From the NCBI GenBank assembly GCA_020027475.1, contig JAHRAZ010000005.1:1-64000 (forward strand): a DNA stretch of 64,000 nt. The letters are read 5' to 3'. Position 1 is the first letter of the stretch, and each line of letters begins with the position of its first letter. Under the pieces are notes generated by a model, which saw only the letters and a list, made by a program, of their open reading frames with translations, was not told where the DNA came from and made no database searches. The position numbers were made by a program, and so were the translations under genes. Source of the stretch: Microthrixaceae bacterium. Lineage in GTDB: Bacteria > Actinomycetota > Acidimicrobiia > Acidimicrobiales > Microtrichaceae. Shown piece after piece: positions 8,836 to 17,445 of the stretch.

Positions 8836-9870
8836 ATGGCTCGGTTCAGCTCCAACATTTTAGGCCGCGACATGGCGGTAGACCTTGGTACGGCCAATAC
8901 GCTCGTGTATGTGCGAGGTGAAGGCATCGTGCTCAACGAGCCTTCGGTCGTTGCTGTGCAGACTTCTGATGGTCAGGCAGTGGCCGTCGGAGCAGAAGCC
9001 AAACGAATGATCGGCCGCACACCGGCGCACATCGAGGCCATTCGTCCGCTGAAGGACGGCGTGATATCGGATTTCGAAGTGTGCGAAACGATGCTTCGGT
9101 ACTTCATCCAACGGGTTCACCACAGCCGCTTTTCCAAGCCGCGCATGATCATCTGTGTACCTTCCGGGGTAACCGGAGTGGAGCGTCGGGCCGTTCAGGA
9201 CGCGGCTGAGTACGCCGGGGCCCGCAAACCGGCGCGAATCATCGAGGAAACGATGGCCGCGGCCATCGGTTCCGGTCTGCCGGTGCAAGAAGCCACCGGC
9301 AACATGATCGTGGACATCGGTGGCGGCACCACAGAGGTCGCGGTGATCTCGCTCGGTGGTGTGGTCACCTCGGAGTCCGTAAGGGTTGGCGGCGATGAAA
9401 TGGATGAGGCCGTCATTCAGTTCATCAAGAAGGAATACAGCCTGGCTCTCGGAGAGCGCACGGCCGAGGTCGTGAAGATGGAACTCGGCTCAGCGATGGC
9501 TCTGGAGCAGGAAATGCAGGCCGAGGTTCGCGGCAGAGACCTCGTGACCGGCTTGCCCAAGACCATTGTGACTTCGACCGTCGAAATCCGCGAGGCAATC
9601 GGAGAACCCGTTGCGGCCGTGGTGGACGCCGTGAAGGTAACCCTCGACAAGACTCCGCCTGAGTTGGCCGCTGACATCATGGAGCGCGGCATCACTGTCG
9701 CCGGTGGAGGAGCACTGCTCAAGAACATGCCTGAACGTCTCGCTCGCGAGACAGGAATGCCGATTGCCATCGCACCCCGGCCCCTCGACGCCGTGGCACT
9801 TGGTTCTGGCCAGTTCCTCGAGGAGATCGATTCATTGGAGGCGATGTTGCCCTCCGATGAGCGCGGATAG
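8836..9870 (+). CDS. mreB: Rod shape-determining protein MreB
   Basis: 344 residues, full length. Actin-like ATPase that forms membrane-associated filaments guiding lateral peptidoglycan synthesis. Visible: the phosphate-1 motif VDLGTANTLVYV, the interdomain EETMAAAIGSGLPV, phosphate-2 MIVDIGGGTTEVAVI, and the adenosine motif GITVAGGGALLKN. It is the first gene of the mreB-mreC-mreD-PBP2-rodA operon, all on the plus strand with short gaps or overlaps. Full conservation of the nucleotide motifs argues for a working filament. Confidence 0.98.
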   Translation: MARFSSNILGRDMAVDLGTANTLVYVRGEGIVLNEPSVVAVQTSDGQAVAVGAEAKRMIGRTPAHIEAIRPLKDGVISDFEVCETMLRYFIQRVHHSRFSKPRMIICVPSGVTGVERRAVQDAAEYAGARKPARIIEETMAAAIGSGLPVQEATGNMIVDIGGGTTEVAVISLGGVVTSESVRVGGDEMDEAVIQFIKKEYSLALGERTAEVVKMELGSAMALEQEMQAEVRGRDLVTGLPKTIVTSTVEIREAIGEPVAAVVDAVKVTLDKTPPELAADIMERGITVAGGGALLKNMPERLARETGMPIAIAPRPLDAVALGSGQFLEEIDSLEAMLPSDERG

Positions 9871-9881
9871 CTTGGGTCGCA

Positions 9882-10718
9882 ATGCGACCTCCCGGTCCAA
9901 ACCGAAAGCGCTACCGCCGCGTCCTGTTGCTGATAACCCTTTTGGCGGTCACATTCGTGACCATCGATGCCACCGGGGGAGGTGCGTTCGATCCCGTGCG
10001 TAACCTTGCATCGGATGTGACCGATCCCGCCTCCGGCGCCCTCGGTTGGGTCACATCGCCGTTTCGAAACACCTGGGCCGGGGTTACCGGCTACGAGGAC
10101 CTCGAGAATGAGAATCAGGCTCTGCGCGAGGAGCTTGATGAGATCAAGGGGAACGACATCCTCGAGACCAACGCCCAGGAACAGTTGTCGCGCCTGAACG
10201 ACCAGTTGAACATCCGCTTCACCGAGGGAGTGGAAACCGAGGTGGCCCGGGCAGCATCGGGACCCAGGAACAACTTCGAGGACAATCGAATGGGGATCGA
10301 CAAAGGCACAGATTCCGGATTGGAGGTCGGAATGCCGGTGGTTACGAAAGCCGGCCTCATTGGTCGCCTGGAGCGGGTCTCCGCGGCAAGCTCGGTCGTG
10401 CAGTTGATCACCGATCCCGAGTTCGTCATTGGTGTGCGGGTCGGAGACACCCAGCACGTGGGCATCGGACACGGCTCCGGTTGGTCCAAACCCTTCATCG
10501 TTGAGCGTGTGGAGGTCAACACGGACATCGAACCCGGCAACGTGGTTCTCACCAGCGGATTCAGCCGCTCGATAATGCCGGCACTTCTCCCGGTTGGAAC
10601 CATCACCGAAATCGTGACGGATTCCGCGTCGAACACTCTGATACTGAAGGTCGCCCTGTCGGCCGAATTGGAGCGACTCGACGTGGTTCAGGTCATGAAG
10701 TGGACACCCCCGGAGTAG
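9882..10718 (+). CDS. mreC: Rod shape-determining protein MreC
   Basis: 278 residues. The membrane-anchored periplasmic scaffold that links MreB to PBP2/RodA. A basic N-terminus (RPPGPNRKRYRR) precedes one transmembrane helix (about residues 14-32), then a coiled coil around YEDLENENQALREELDEIKG (about 80-115) and the two beta domains typical of MreC, including GIDKGTDSGLEVGMPVVTKAGLIGRL. The ATG lies 11 bp after the mreB stop. Confidence 0.95.
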   Translation: MRPPGPNRKRYRRVLLLITLLAVTFVTIDATGGGAFDPVRNLASDVTDPASGALGWVTSPFRNTWAGVTGYEDLENENQALREELDEIKGNDILETNAQEQLSRLNDQLNIRFTEGVETEVARAASGPRNNFEDNRMGIDKGTDSGLEVGMPVVTKAGLIGRLERVSAASSVVQLITDPEFVIGVRVGDTQHVGIGHGSGWSKPFIVERVEVNTDIEPGNVVLTSGFSRSIMPALLPVGTITEIVTDSASNTLILKVALSAELERLDVVQVMKWTPPE

Positions 10719-10727
10719 TGGCACGCG

Positions 10728-11243
10728 ATGGGTGAGGAACTTCTGGTGATCGGCCGCACGGCGCTCGTGCTGTTCGTGGCACTCGTGCTTCAGGTTGGCT
10801 TGGTAAACGACATGGGCATTGTCGGTGTGCATCCCGAGCTGCTTCTTGCCGTGGGAGTTGGTTCGGGCATCGCATGGGGAGCATTCAGAGGAGCGGTGGT
10901 GGGCTTCTGTGCAGGTCTGCTTGCGGACCTGTTCCTGGCCGGCCGCTTCGGTGTTGTCGGACTGTCGTGGGCGCTTGCGGCTTTCGCCGCCGGACTCATT
11001 TCCGAGAATCTTGCCAGAGCAAACCGCCGGGTGGACGCCGTACTAATTGCTGGTGGTTCGGGACTCGGAATGTTGCTGTATGCATCGATCGCCACATTGT
11101 TCGGGCAGAACTATCTGGCTGACGACAATCTCCTGCGGACAATCGGTATCGTCGCGTTGACCTCGGCGATTCTGAGTCCCGCCATCCTGCCTCTGTGTCG
11201 CTGGACAGGCGCTGCGGACGAGATGCTGCGCCCATCGCGTTGA
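10728..11243 (+). CDS. mreD: Rod shape-determining protein MreD
   Basis: 171 residues, about five predicted transmembrane helices, for example ALVLFVALVLQVGLV, LLLAVGVGSGIAWGAF and GVVGLSWALAAFAAGLI. The hydrophobic pattern, length and position between mreC and the PBP2 gene identify MreD. The GFCAGLLADLFLAGRFGVVGLSW stretch fits the family, whose members carry a conserved G-x2-DL segment here. It is an integral membrane component of the elongasome with no known enzymatic activity. Confidence 0.9.
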   Translation: MGEELLVIGRTALVLFVALVLQVGLVNDMGIVGVHPELLLAVGVGSGIAWGAFRGAVVGFCAGLLADLFLAGRFGVVGLSWALAAFAAGLISENLARANRRVDAVLIAGGSGLGMLLYASIATLFGQNYLADDNLLRTIGIVALTSAILSPAILPLCRWTGAADEMLRPSR

Positions 11244-11275
11244 GGCATTGATGACCACAAGACCTTCCGGACCGT

Positions 11276-13462
11276 ATGGACACTGACTCCAACCAGATTC
11301 GCCTCGGTGTTATCGGCATCGTCGCGTTGTCATTGTTTCTCGCGCTCTTCGGTCGGCTGTGGTTCCTCCAGGGGATCGAACGCCAGGAGTTCGAAGCCGC
11401 ATCCGTGTCCAATCGGCTGCGGGTGCTCCATACCGAAGGGCCCAGAGGCCGCATACTCGACATTAATGGCCGCGTACTCGTGGACAATCGGACCCAGATA
11501 GTTGTGGCGCTGGATCGCGAACCCCTGCGTGAGGACGTGAGCGGTCTCGATGAGAATGATCCCGACGATGCGGCTGAGATTCGGGCTGAGTTGGCCGCTG
11601 GGTTCTCCGACATGGCCATCGCATTGTCCTCATATGGCATCCCCACGTCGGAAGAGGACATCTGGGAAAGCTACATCGACAAGCGCTACGCGCCCCAGGA
11701 GTCGGTCCCGATCGCTGACGACGTGCCTGTCGAGGTGGAGCAGTACTTCGCGGAGAGGAAGTCCGAGCTTCCAGGTGTGGTGGTCGAGCGCAGAACCGTT
11801 CGGGTTTATCCATACGGTCGTCTTGCGGCTCACGTGATCGGCTACGTCGGTGAGATCAACGATCAAGAACTGTTGGAGCGTGGCGTCCCGGTGCCCGGAA
11901 GTGATGAAGAGCCGTCAACCACCACCACGGTTCCCGATGAAACATCCAAGCCGTACCTACCCGGGGACTCGATCGGGAAGACGGGTGTGGAGAGTGCCTA
12001 CGAGGAGGCGCTCCGAGGCACACCCGGGCAGCGCACGATTGAGGTCAACGCCCAAGGTGAGTTGCTCGACGTGGTGTCGGAGCAGGCTCCGGAGCGCGGC
12101 GATGATGTGTGGCTGACGATTGACCTCGATCTACAGAAGAAGGCCGAAGATGCGTTGGCCGCCCGTGTGGAGAGCTTGCGTGGCAACGTGGACAAGGACG
12201 GTCGGCCCACTGATGCGCCCCAAGGCTCGGTGGTGGTCACTGATCCGATGACGGGTGAAGTCCGGGCGATGGCCTCGTACCCGAGCTATGACCCAGCTGA
12301 GCTTGTGAACGGCATTTCGAGTGGGCTGTGGGACTACTTCCAGAGTCCGGAATCCGGATTCCCACTCAACAACTGGGCCATGCAGGGCACGTATGCGCCC
12401 GGTTCGGCTTTCAAGCCCATTACGGCCATGGCCGGCATGCACACTGGGTTCCTCCATCCCGGGCACGAGAGTTATCCGGACTCGGGTTCGTACGAACTCC
12501 AGAACTGTGAGAGCGACAAATGCGAGTTCCAGAACGCTGGTCGTGTGGCACACGGAACCGTGGACATTCCTCGCTCGCTGACGGTTAGTTCCGACGTCTT
12601 CTACTACTGGGTGGCCGAAGGTCTCTGGCTCAACCGGGACACCTACGGTGAAACCGCCATCGCCGATTCCGCAGAATCCTTCGGCATGGGCTCCAAGACG
12701 GGTATCGATCTTCCGGGGGAAAATCCGGGTCGAATTCCCACTCCGGAACGACGTCGCGAGGCCTATGCCGCCAACCCCGATGTCTTTGTCACCGACAAGT
12801 GGTTCACCGGCGACAACTTGAATACCGGAATCGGCCAGGGGGATGTGCTGTCGACACCCTTGCAGCTCGCCAACGTGTACTCCACCATCGCCAACGGCGG
12901 GGCGGTCATGCGACCCCACGTCGTATTCCGGACTTCTCGATCACTCGATGCCACCAAACCCCCCGGTCAGGAAGGTAACTACGAGGTCACGGGAACAATC
13001 GAACCCGAGGAGCTTTCGCGCGTGGAGTTCACCCCGGAGCAACATCAGAAAATCGTCAGCGGCTTGGTGGGAGTGACACAGGACGGCAGCGGAACCGCTT
13101 CGGAGCCGTGGCAGAACAATCCCACTGCCTGGCCGATGGCCGGCAAGACCGGAACGGCGGAGGTGTCAGGCAAAGCGGACACCTCGGTGTTCGCCGGTTG
13201 GGGCCCGGTGGCCGAGGGGCTCACACCTCAGTACACGGTGGCGGTGATCATCCCCGAGTCCGGATTCGGTGCCGACGTTGCAGCACCTTTGGCATTCGAG
13301 ATCCTGGCGCCCGCCTCGCGTGGTGAGCTCGCCCCTGTTTGCCCGGCCCGAGAGCCCGAGCGCAGCGAGTGCGAATCCAAGCAGGCCAGAGCCCTCGAAC
13401 GCGCCCAGCGGGACCTCCTCGAGGCCGCCGCTGCAGAGCAAGCGGAAGGCACCAATGGTTAG
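11276..13462 (+). CDS. mrdA: Penicillin-binding protein 2, elongasome transpeptidase
   Basis: 728 residues. Class B PBP that cross-links peptidoglycan during elongation. One N-terminal transmembrane helix (about residues 10-30), dimerisation domain, then the transpeptidase domain with S377-A-F-K380 (SxxK), S438-S-D440 (SxN position occupied by Asp, as in many PBP2 proteins) and K624-T-G. A Ser/Thr-rich insert (about residues 210-220) and a charged C-terminal tail with two Cys lie outside the catalytic core. The stop overlaps the rodA start by 8 nt (ATGGTTAG), so the transpeptidase and its glycosyltransferase partner are translationally coupled. Confidence 0.96.
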   Translation: MDTDSNQIRLGVIGIVALSLFLALFGRLWFLQGIERQEFEAASVSNRLRVLHTEGPRGRILDINGRVLVDNRTQIVVALDREPLREDVSGLDENDPDDAAEIRAELAAGFSDMAIALSSYGIPTSEEDIWESYIDKRYAPQESVPIADDVPVEVEQYFAERKSELPGVVVERRTVRVYPYGRLAAHVIGYVGEINDQELLERGVPVPGSDEEPSTTTTVPDETSKPYLPGDSIGKTGVESAYEEALRGTPGQRTIEVNAQGELLDVVSEQAPERGDDVWLTIDLDLQKKAEDALAARVESLRGNVDKDGRPTDAPQGSVVVTDPMTGEVRAMASYPSYDPAELVNGISSGLWDYFQSPESGFPLNNWAMQGTYAPGSAFKPITAMAGMHTGFLHPGHESYPDSGSYELQNCESDKCEFQNAGRVAHGTVDIPRSLTVSSDVFYYWVAEGLWLNRDTYGETAIADSAESFGMGSKTGIDLPGENPGRIPTPERRREAYAANPDVFVTDKWFTGDNLNTGIGQGDVLSTPLQLANVYSTIANGGAVMRPHVVFRTSRSLDATKPPGQEGNYEVTGTIEPEELSRVEFTPEQHQKIVSGLVGVTQDGSGTASEPWQNNPTAWPMAGKTGTAEVSGKADTSVFAGWGPVAEGLTPQYTVAVIIPESGFGADVAAPLAFEILAPASRGELAPVCPAREPERSECESKQARALERAQRDLLEAAAAEQAEGTNG

Positions 13463-14576
13463 TGCAACACGAACCAGAACCACAGGTTTCTCCGCTCGGG
13501 ACCTGTCAGCCCCCTGGCGTCACGTGGACGGAGTTCTGGTGGTGGCCGTGGCAGTGGTTGCAATCATGGGCTCATTCATGGTCTACAGCGCCACGCGCCA
13601 CAATCCGGACAACTCGGATCTGATATACCGTCACGTTGGTTTTGTGGCCATGGGAGCGGTGTTGATGGCCGGTGTGTCGTTGATCGACTACCGGCGGGTG
13701 ACTGATTGGTGGCAGGCCATCTACGGCGTTTCACTTGTGCTGTTGCTCGGCGTACTCACGCCACTGGGCACAACGATCAATGGAACCAGCGGCTGGTATC
13801 GGTTTGGCCCGGTGTCGTTGCAACCTGCCGAGCTGGCAAAGCTCGGCACGATCATTGCGGTGGCGGCCTACTTGGGGGCCGCGGACAGGGTGGACCTGAG
13901 GCGCCTTGGCGTGTCTCTTGTGATGTTGGGCATCCCGCTGGGAATCACGGTGATGCAGCCCGATCTTGGTTCGGCGCTTGTGTTCGTGGCCATCGCGCTG
14001 GGAATGCTCGTGGTGGGCGGAGTTCGTCTCAAACACCTGATCATTCTCGTGATCCTCGGCGTGGTGGGTATTGCGGCGCTGCTCGGATCTGGAACGCTCG
14101 ATGAGTATCAGCGCGATCGACTGACCTCGTTCGTGACTCCTTCCGGGCAGTCCTACAATGTGACTCAGGCTCAAACGGCGATCTCTTCGGGAGGATTGAC
14201 CGGATACGGCTATGGCGAAGGTCCTCAGACCCGCGGCGGATTCGTGCCCGTTCAGGAGTCCGATTTCATTTTCACCGTCGCCGGTGAGGAGTGGGGATTC
14301 GTGGGTGCCGGGATTCTCGTTGCCGCTCTTGGAGTGATCGTCTGGCGGACCTGGCGCACGGCCCAGCTCGCGCCCGACCGAACAGGGACCTTGATCTGTG
14401 TGGGAATCATGTCGATGTTCCTGTTCCACATATTCGAAAACATCGGGATGACCCTCGGACTAATGCCGGTCACTGGAATCCCGCTGCCCCTGGTCTCCTA
14501 TGGGGGTTCGTCGGTGCTGGCGTCCTTTGTTGCCATCGGACTCGTTCAGTCCGTGCACATGCACAGATTCAGCTGA
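13455..14576 (+). CDS. rodA: Rod shape-determining protein RodA, SEDS glycosyltransferase
   Basis: 373 residues from ATG 13455; longer upstream frames run through the PBP2 gene and are rejected. Polytopic SEDS protein with about ten transmembrane helices that polymerises lipid II together with PBP2. SEDS hallmarks are present: NGTSGWYRFGPVSLQPAELAKLG, MQPDLGSALVF, the extracellular loop with RGGFVPVQESDFIFTVAGEEWGF, and the C-terminal GLMPVTGIPLPLVSYGGSS. It is the last gene of the elongation operon; a perfect inverted repeat follows. Confidence 0.96.
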   Translation: MVSATRTRTTGFSARDLSAPWRHVDGVLVVAVAVVAIMGSFMVYSATRHNPDNSDLIYRHVGFVAMGAVLMAGVSLIDYRRVTDWWQAIYGVSLVLLLGVLTPLGTTINGTSGWYRFGPVSLQPAELAKLGTIIAVAAYLGAADRVDLRRLGVSLVMLGIPLGITVMQPDLGSALVFVAIALGMLVVGGVRLKHLIILVILGVVGIAALLGSGTLDEYQRDRLTSFVTPSGQSYNVTQAQTAISSGGLTGYGYGEGPQTRGGFVPVQESDFIFTVAGEEWGFVGAGILVAALGVIVWRTWRTAQLAPDRTGTLICVGIMSMFLFHIFENIGMTLGLMPVTGIPLPLVSYGGSSVLASFVAIGLVQSVHMHRFS

Positions 14577-14595
14577 CCCGCCCCCAAAAATCCCG

Positions 14596-14643
14596 TTCTG
14601 TGATGGTCAGGTCGCGCTTTTGCGCGACCTGACCATCACAGAA
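14596..14643. terminator. Perfect 22-bp inverted repeat with TTTT loop after rodA
   Basis: Left arm 14596..14617 and right arm 14622..14643 pair without mismatch around a 4-nt loop. It starts 20 bp after the rodA stop. No T-run follows on the plus strand; on the minus strand a TTTTT tract lies 5-9 nt beyond the stem. It is an obvious candidate terminator for the elongasome operon, but it is much longer than a usual intrinsic terminator, and a structured RNA or protein-binding palindrome is possible. Confidence 0.6.
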
Positions 14644-14710
14644 GCAGAAATTGTGGCGGGATTGTGGCGGGGTCGGTCCGGTTTGGTCCGGTGAGGTGGC
14701 GGTGGTTCTG

Positions 14711-14716
14711 TAAAAT
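14711..14716 (+). promoter_or_regulatory. -10 element TAAAAT upstream of the radical SAM gene
   Basis: TAAAAT ends 9 nt before ATG 14726, with no Shine-Dalgarno sequence between. It follows the inverted repeat, consistent with a new transcription unit starting here. Confidence 0.45.
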
Positions 14717-14725
14717 CCTCAGATC

Positions 14726-16708
14726 ATGTCTTCGCAGTCTCCCGAGTTCGTCTGGGACATTCTCGAACCGAATCTCCCGTTGGTTCAGAAACCTTCCCGC
14801 TACATCGGTTGCGAACTGGGAGTTGTCGAGCCCGACTGGGACAAGTCCGCCAATCCGGTCTCATGGCTCCTGACCTATCCCGACACCTACGAGATCGGGT
14901 TGCCGAATCAAGGTTTGCAAATCCTCTTCGAGATCATCAATGAACATCCCAACGCGGTCGCAGAGCGCGGGTACGCCCCGTGGATCGACCTCGAGGAGCG
15001 AATGCGTACACAGAACATCGCGTTCTTCAGCGTTGACACACATCGCAGTGCTTCGGGCTTCGACGTGTTCGCGTTCAATCTGTCGGCCGAACTGAACTAC
15101 ACGAATCTCCTCAACTGCATTGATCTGGCGGGCGTGCCCATTCGCGCTGATGAACGCACCGCCGAGCATCCGATTGTGATTGCCGGCGGTCACTGCACAT
15201 ACAACCCGGAACCGCTCGCAGACTTTCTGGACGCAGTGGTGATGGGGGACGGCGAAGAAGTTGTCTCCGAAATAACCGACGTAATTGCAGCTTGGAAGGA
15301 TGCCGACGGATCCAACCGCGTCGAATTGCTGCATGCGCTGTGTGGAATAGAGGGCGTCTATGTTCCGTCCGCCTATTCGGTTGAGTACACGTCTGACAAA
15401 CCCGGTGCCGTGGTGCAGAGCATTGAACCCCAGTGGCCCGAGGCCCCTGAAGTCATCGCCAAACGAACTATCGCTGATCTTGCCGATTGGCCCTATCCCC
15501 GGAGTCCCATCGTGCCGCTCACCGAAGTGGTGCACGACCGGCTGAATGTGGAGGTCTTCCGGGGCTGCACCCGGGGTTGCCGATTCTGCCAGGCCGGAAT
15601 GATCACCCGTCCGGTTCGGGAGCGGCCTGCGGAACAGGTCGCCAGAATGGTTGCCGACGGGTTGGAGTCAACCGGCTATGACGAGGTGGCTCTGACCTCG
15701 CTGTCCACCGCTGATTTCTCCGGTATCTCCGAGGTGGTTTCAGAAGTCATGGCCCAGGACACGGAGGGTCGGATTTCCGTGTCGCTGCCCTCATTGCGAG
15801 TGGACGCGTTCGGTGTAGACATTGCGAGTCAGTTGCAGAACGGCCGTCGCAGTGGCCTCACTTTCGCACCCGAGGCCGGTACCTGGAGGATGCGCCGGAT
15901 CATCAACAAGTTGATCCGCGAGGAAGACCTCTACGGTGCGGTCGACTCCGCGTTCTCCCAGGGTTGGCGACGCGTGAAGCTCTACTTCCTGACGGGACTG
16001 CCCAGCGAGACCGATGAAGACACCCTCGGTATCGCCCGCCTCGCCAGGAATTGCATCGAGATCGGCCGACGACACCACAAGAGTCCCTCCGTGACGCTTT
16101 CGGTGGGAGGCTTCGTGCCCAAACCATTCACCCCATTTCAGTGGTTCGGGCAGAATACGGTGGAAGAGCTCGACCGCAAGGTGAACCTGGTTCGCGACGC
16201 GGTACGCCGTGAGCGCGGAATCCAGATCAAGTGGCATGACTCCCGGGCGAGTCAGTTGGAAGGCGTTCTCAGTCGAGGTGACCGGCGGCTCGGCGCTGTG
16301 ATCGAACAGGCGTGGCGATCCGGGGCCACATTCCAGGAGTGGTCGGAATGCTTTGACTTCGACGCGTGGATGAATGCGCTGGAGAGTCAGGGCTTGACGC
16401 CCGAACAATTTTCGAATCGCCACCGTGGGGAGTCCGAGGTGCTGCCCTGGGATCACATCGACGCAGGCCTGCACAAGGATTTCCTCTGGCAGGATTGGCT
16501 CGATGCGCTCGATGAGGTCGGGCTGCCCGACTGTCGATGGACGCCTTGCTACGACTGCGGTGCTTGCACCGGATACGGAATCGAGCACGTGGTGGCCTCG
16601 GCTGTACCACCTGCAGGCGGTTCTCAGGGGACCGGGCAGGACCTCGACACGGGTGGACTGATCCCCGAACCCGCTGCGGTAGCGGTAAAATTGACGGGGC
16701 GACAATGA
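14726..16708 (+). CDS. B12-binding radical SAM protein, TIGR03960 family
   Basis: 660 residues. The N-terminal part (LLTYPDTYEIGLPNQGLQIL ... GGHCTYNPEPLADF) is the cobalamin-binding-like domain. The radical SAM core carries the cluster motif C-TRG-C-RF-C in FRGCTRGCRFCQAG near residue 280. A C-terminal region with CYDCGACTGYG may bind a second cluster or metal. This family is nearly always encoded next to a DUF2344/TIGR03936 protein and near RNase E/G, L21 and L27, exactly as here. The reaction is not established; a role in RNA or ribosome modification is inferred from context. The stop overlaps the next start (ATGA). Confidence 0.92.
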   Translation: MSSQSPEFVWDILEPNLPLVQKPSRYIGCELGVVEPDWDKSANPVSWLLTYPDTYEIGLPNQGLQILFEIINEHPNAVAERGYAPWIDLEERMRTQNIAFFSVDTHRSASGFDVFAFNLSAELNYTNLLNCIDLAGVPIRADERTAEHPIVIAGGHCTYNPEPLADFLDAVVMGDGEEVVSEITDVIAAWKDADGSNRVELLHALCGIEGVYVPSAYSVEYTSDKPGAVVQSIEPQWPEAPEVIAKRTIADLADWPYPRSPIVPLTEVVHDRLNVEVFRGCTRGCRFCQAGMITRPVRERPAEQVARMVADGLESTGYDEVALTSLSTADFSGISEVVSEVMAQDTEGRISVSLPSLRVDAFGVDIASQLQNGRRSGLTFAPEAGTWRMRRIINKLIREEDLYGAVDSAFSQGWRRVKLYFLTGLPSETDEDTLGIARLARNCIEIGRRHHKSPSVTLSVGGFVPKPFTPFQWFGQNTVEELDRKVNLVRDAVRRERGIQIKWHDSRASQLEGVLSRGDRRLGAVIEQAWRSGATFQEWSECFDFDAWMNALESQGLTPEQFSNRHRGESEVLPWDHIDAGLHKDFLWQDWLDALDEVGLPDCRWTPCYDCGACTGYGIEHVVASAVPPAGGSQGTGQDLDTGGLIPEPAAVAVKLTGRQ

Positions 16709-17433
16709 CCCGGATTCGACTCAAATATTCGAAGTACGGCAAAGTCCGCTTCCTGTCCCATCGGGACATGGCGAAAGTTGTTGAGCGGGCGATTCGTCGA
16801 TCACATGTCCCCGTGGCCTACAGTCAGGGTTTCTCCCCGAGGCCAAAACTTCACTTCGGACTCGCATTACCGACCGGGTATGAGTCAGATGCGGAGTATC
16901 TGGACATTGATCTGGATCCGGATCGGGTGGGAAATCGGGATCCGGAGGTGATCGCCGAGGGGCTTCAAGAGTGTGTTCCGAGAGGAATCACAATCTGTGA
17001 AGCAGCCAAGGTGGATCCGAAAGGCCTGTCTCTTCAGGAGATGGTCACCTCCACGGTCTGGGTCGCCCGAACGGGCGGCGTGGAAGAACAACTTCGAGAA
17101 CGGTGCTCAGACTTGCTGAAGGCATCAACAATTGAGATCGAGATCGAACGCAAGGGTAAGCAGCGCCGCGAGGACCTGCGCCCACTGCTTCTGGCTTTGG
17201 AGGTCCTGGAGACCCCAACCAAGGAGTCGATCACACCTGGTCCCCGGCTCACATTCGAGCTGGGCACCAAACCTCGCAGTATCCGCCCGTCCGAACTTCT
17301 GGACGTGCTCGGCATAACCGAACCGCTCGGAGTGCGGCGGATGTACCAATGGACTGACAGCGACGCAACGATGCATGGCCCCTTGGGTGAGCCTGCACCG
17401 CCGTCCACGCATGCGAAAGCGCCTGCGTCATGA
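16705..17433 (+). CDS. DUF2344 / TIGR03936 family radical-SAM-linked protein
   Basis: 242 residues from ATG 16705, which overlaps the stop of the radical SAM gene by 4 nt; longer frames upstream run inside that gene. The N-terminus RIRLKYSKYGKVRFLSHRDMAKVVERAIRRS and the following YSQGFSPRPKLHFGLALPTGYES are signature stretches of the family. In some bacteria the two proteins are fused, which supports joint function. No catalytic residues are known. rne follows 12 bp downstream. Confidence 0.92.
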   Translation: MTRIRLKYSKYGKVRFLSHRDMAKVVERAIRRSHVPVAYSQGFSPRPKLHFGLALPTGYESDAEYLDIDLDPDRVGNRDPEVIAEGLQECVPRGITICEAAKVDPKGLSLQEMVTSTVWVARTGGVEEQLRERCSDLLKASTIEIEIERKGKQRREDLRPLLLALEVLETPTKESITPGPRLTFELGTKPRSIRPSELLDVLGITEPLGVRRMYQWTDSDATMHGPLGEPAPPSTHAKAPAS

Positions 17434-17445
17434 GAGGACTTCCGA

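Noticed and set aside
9417-10832. 471-codon open frame on the minus strand under mreB-mreC
   Set aside because: Lies opposite clear MreB and MreC coding sequence; product is His/Arg-rich with no family features.
13269-13454. 62-codon extension of rodA into the PBP2 gene
   Set aside because: Low-complexity translation of PBP2 coding sequence in another frame; ATG 13455 gives the normal RodA N-terminus with an 8-nt overlap.
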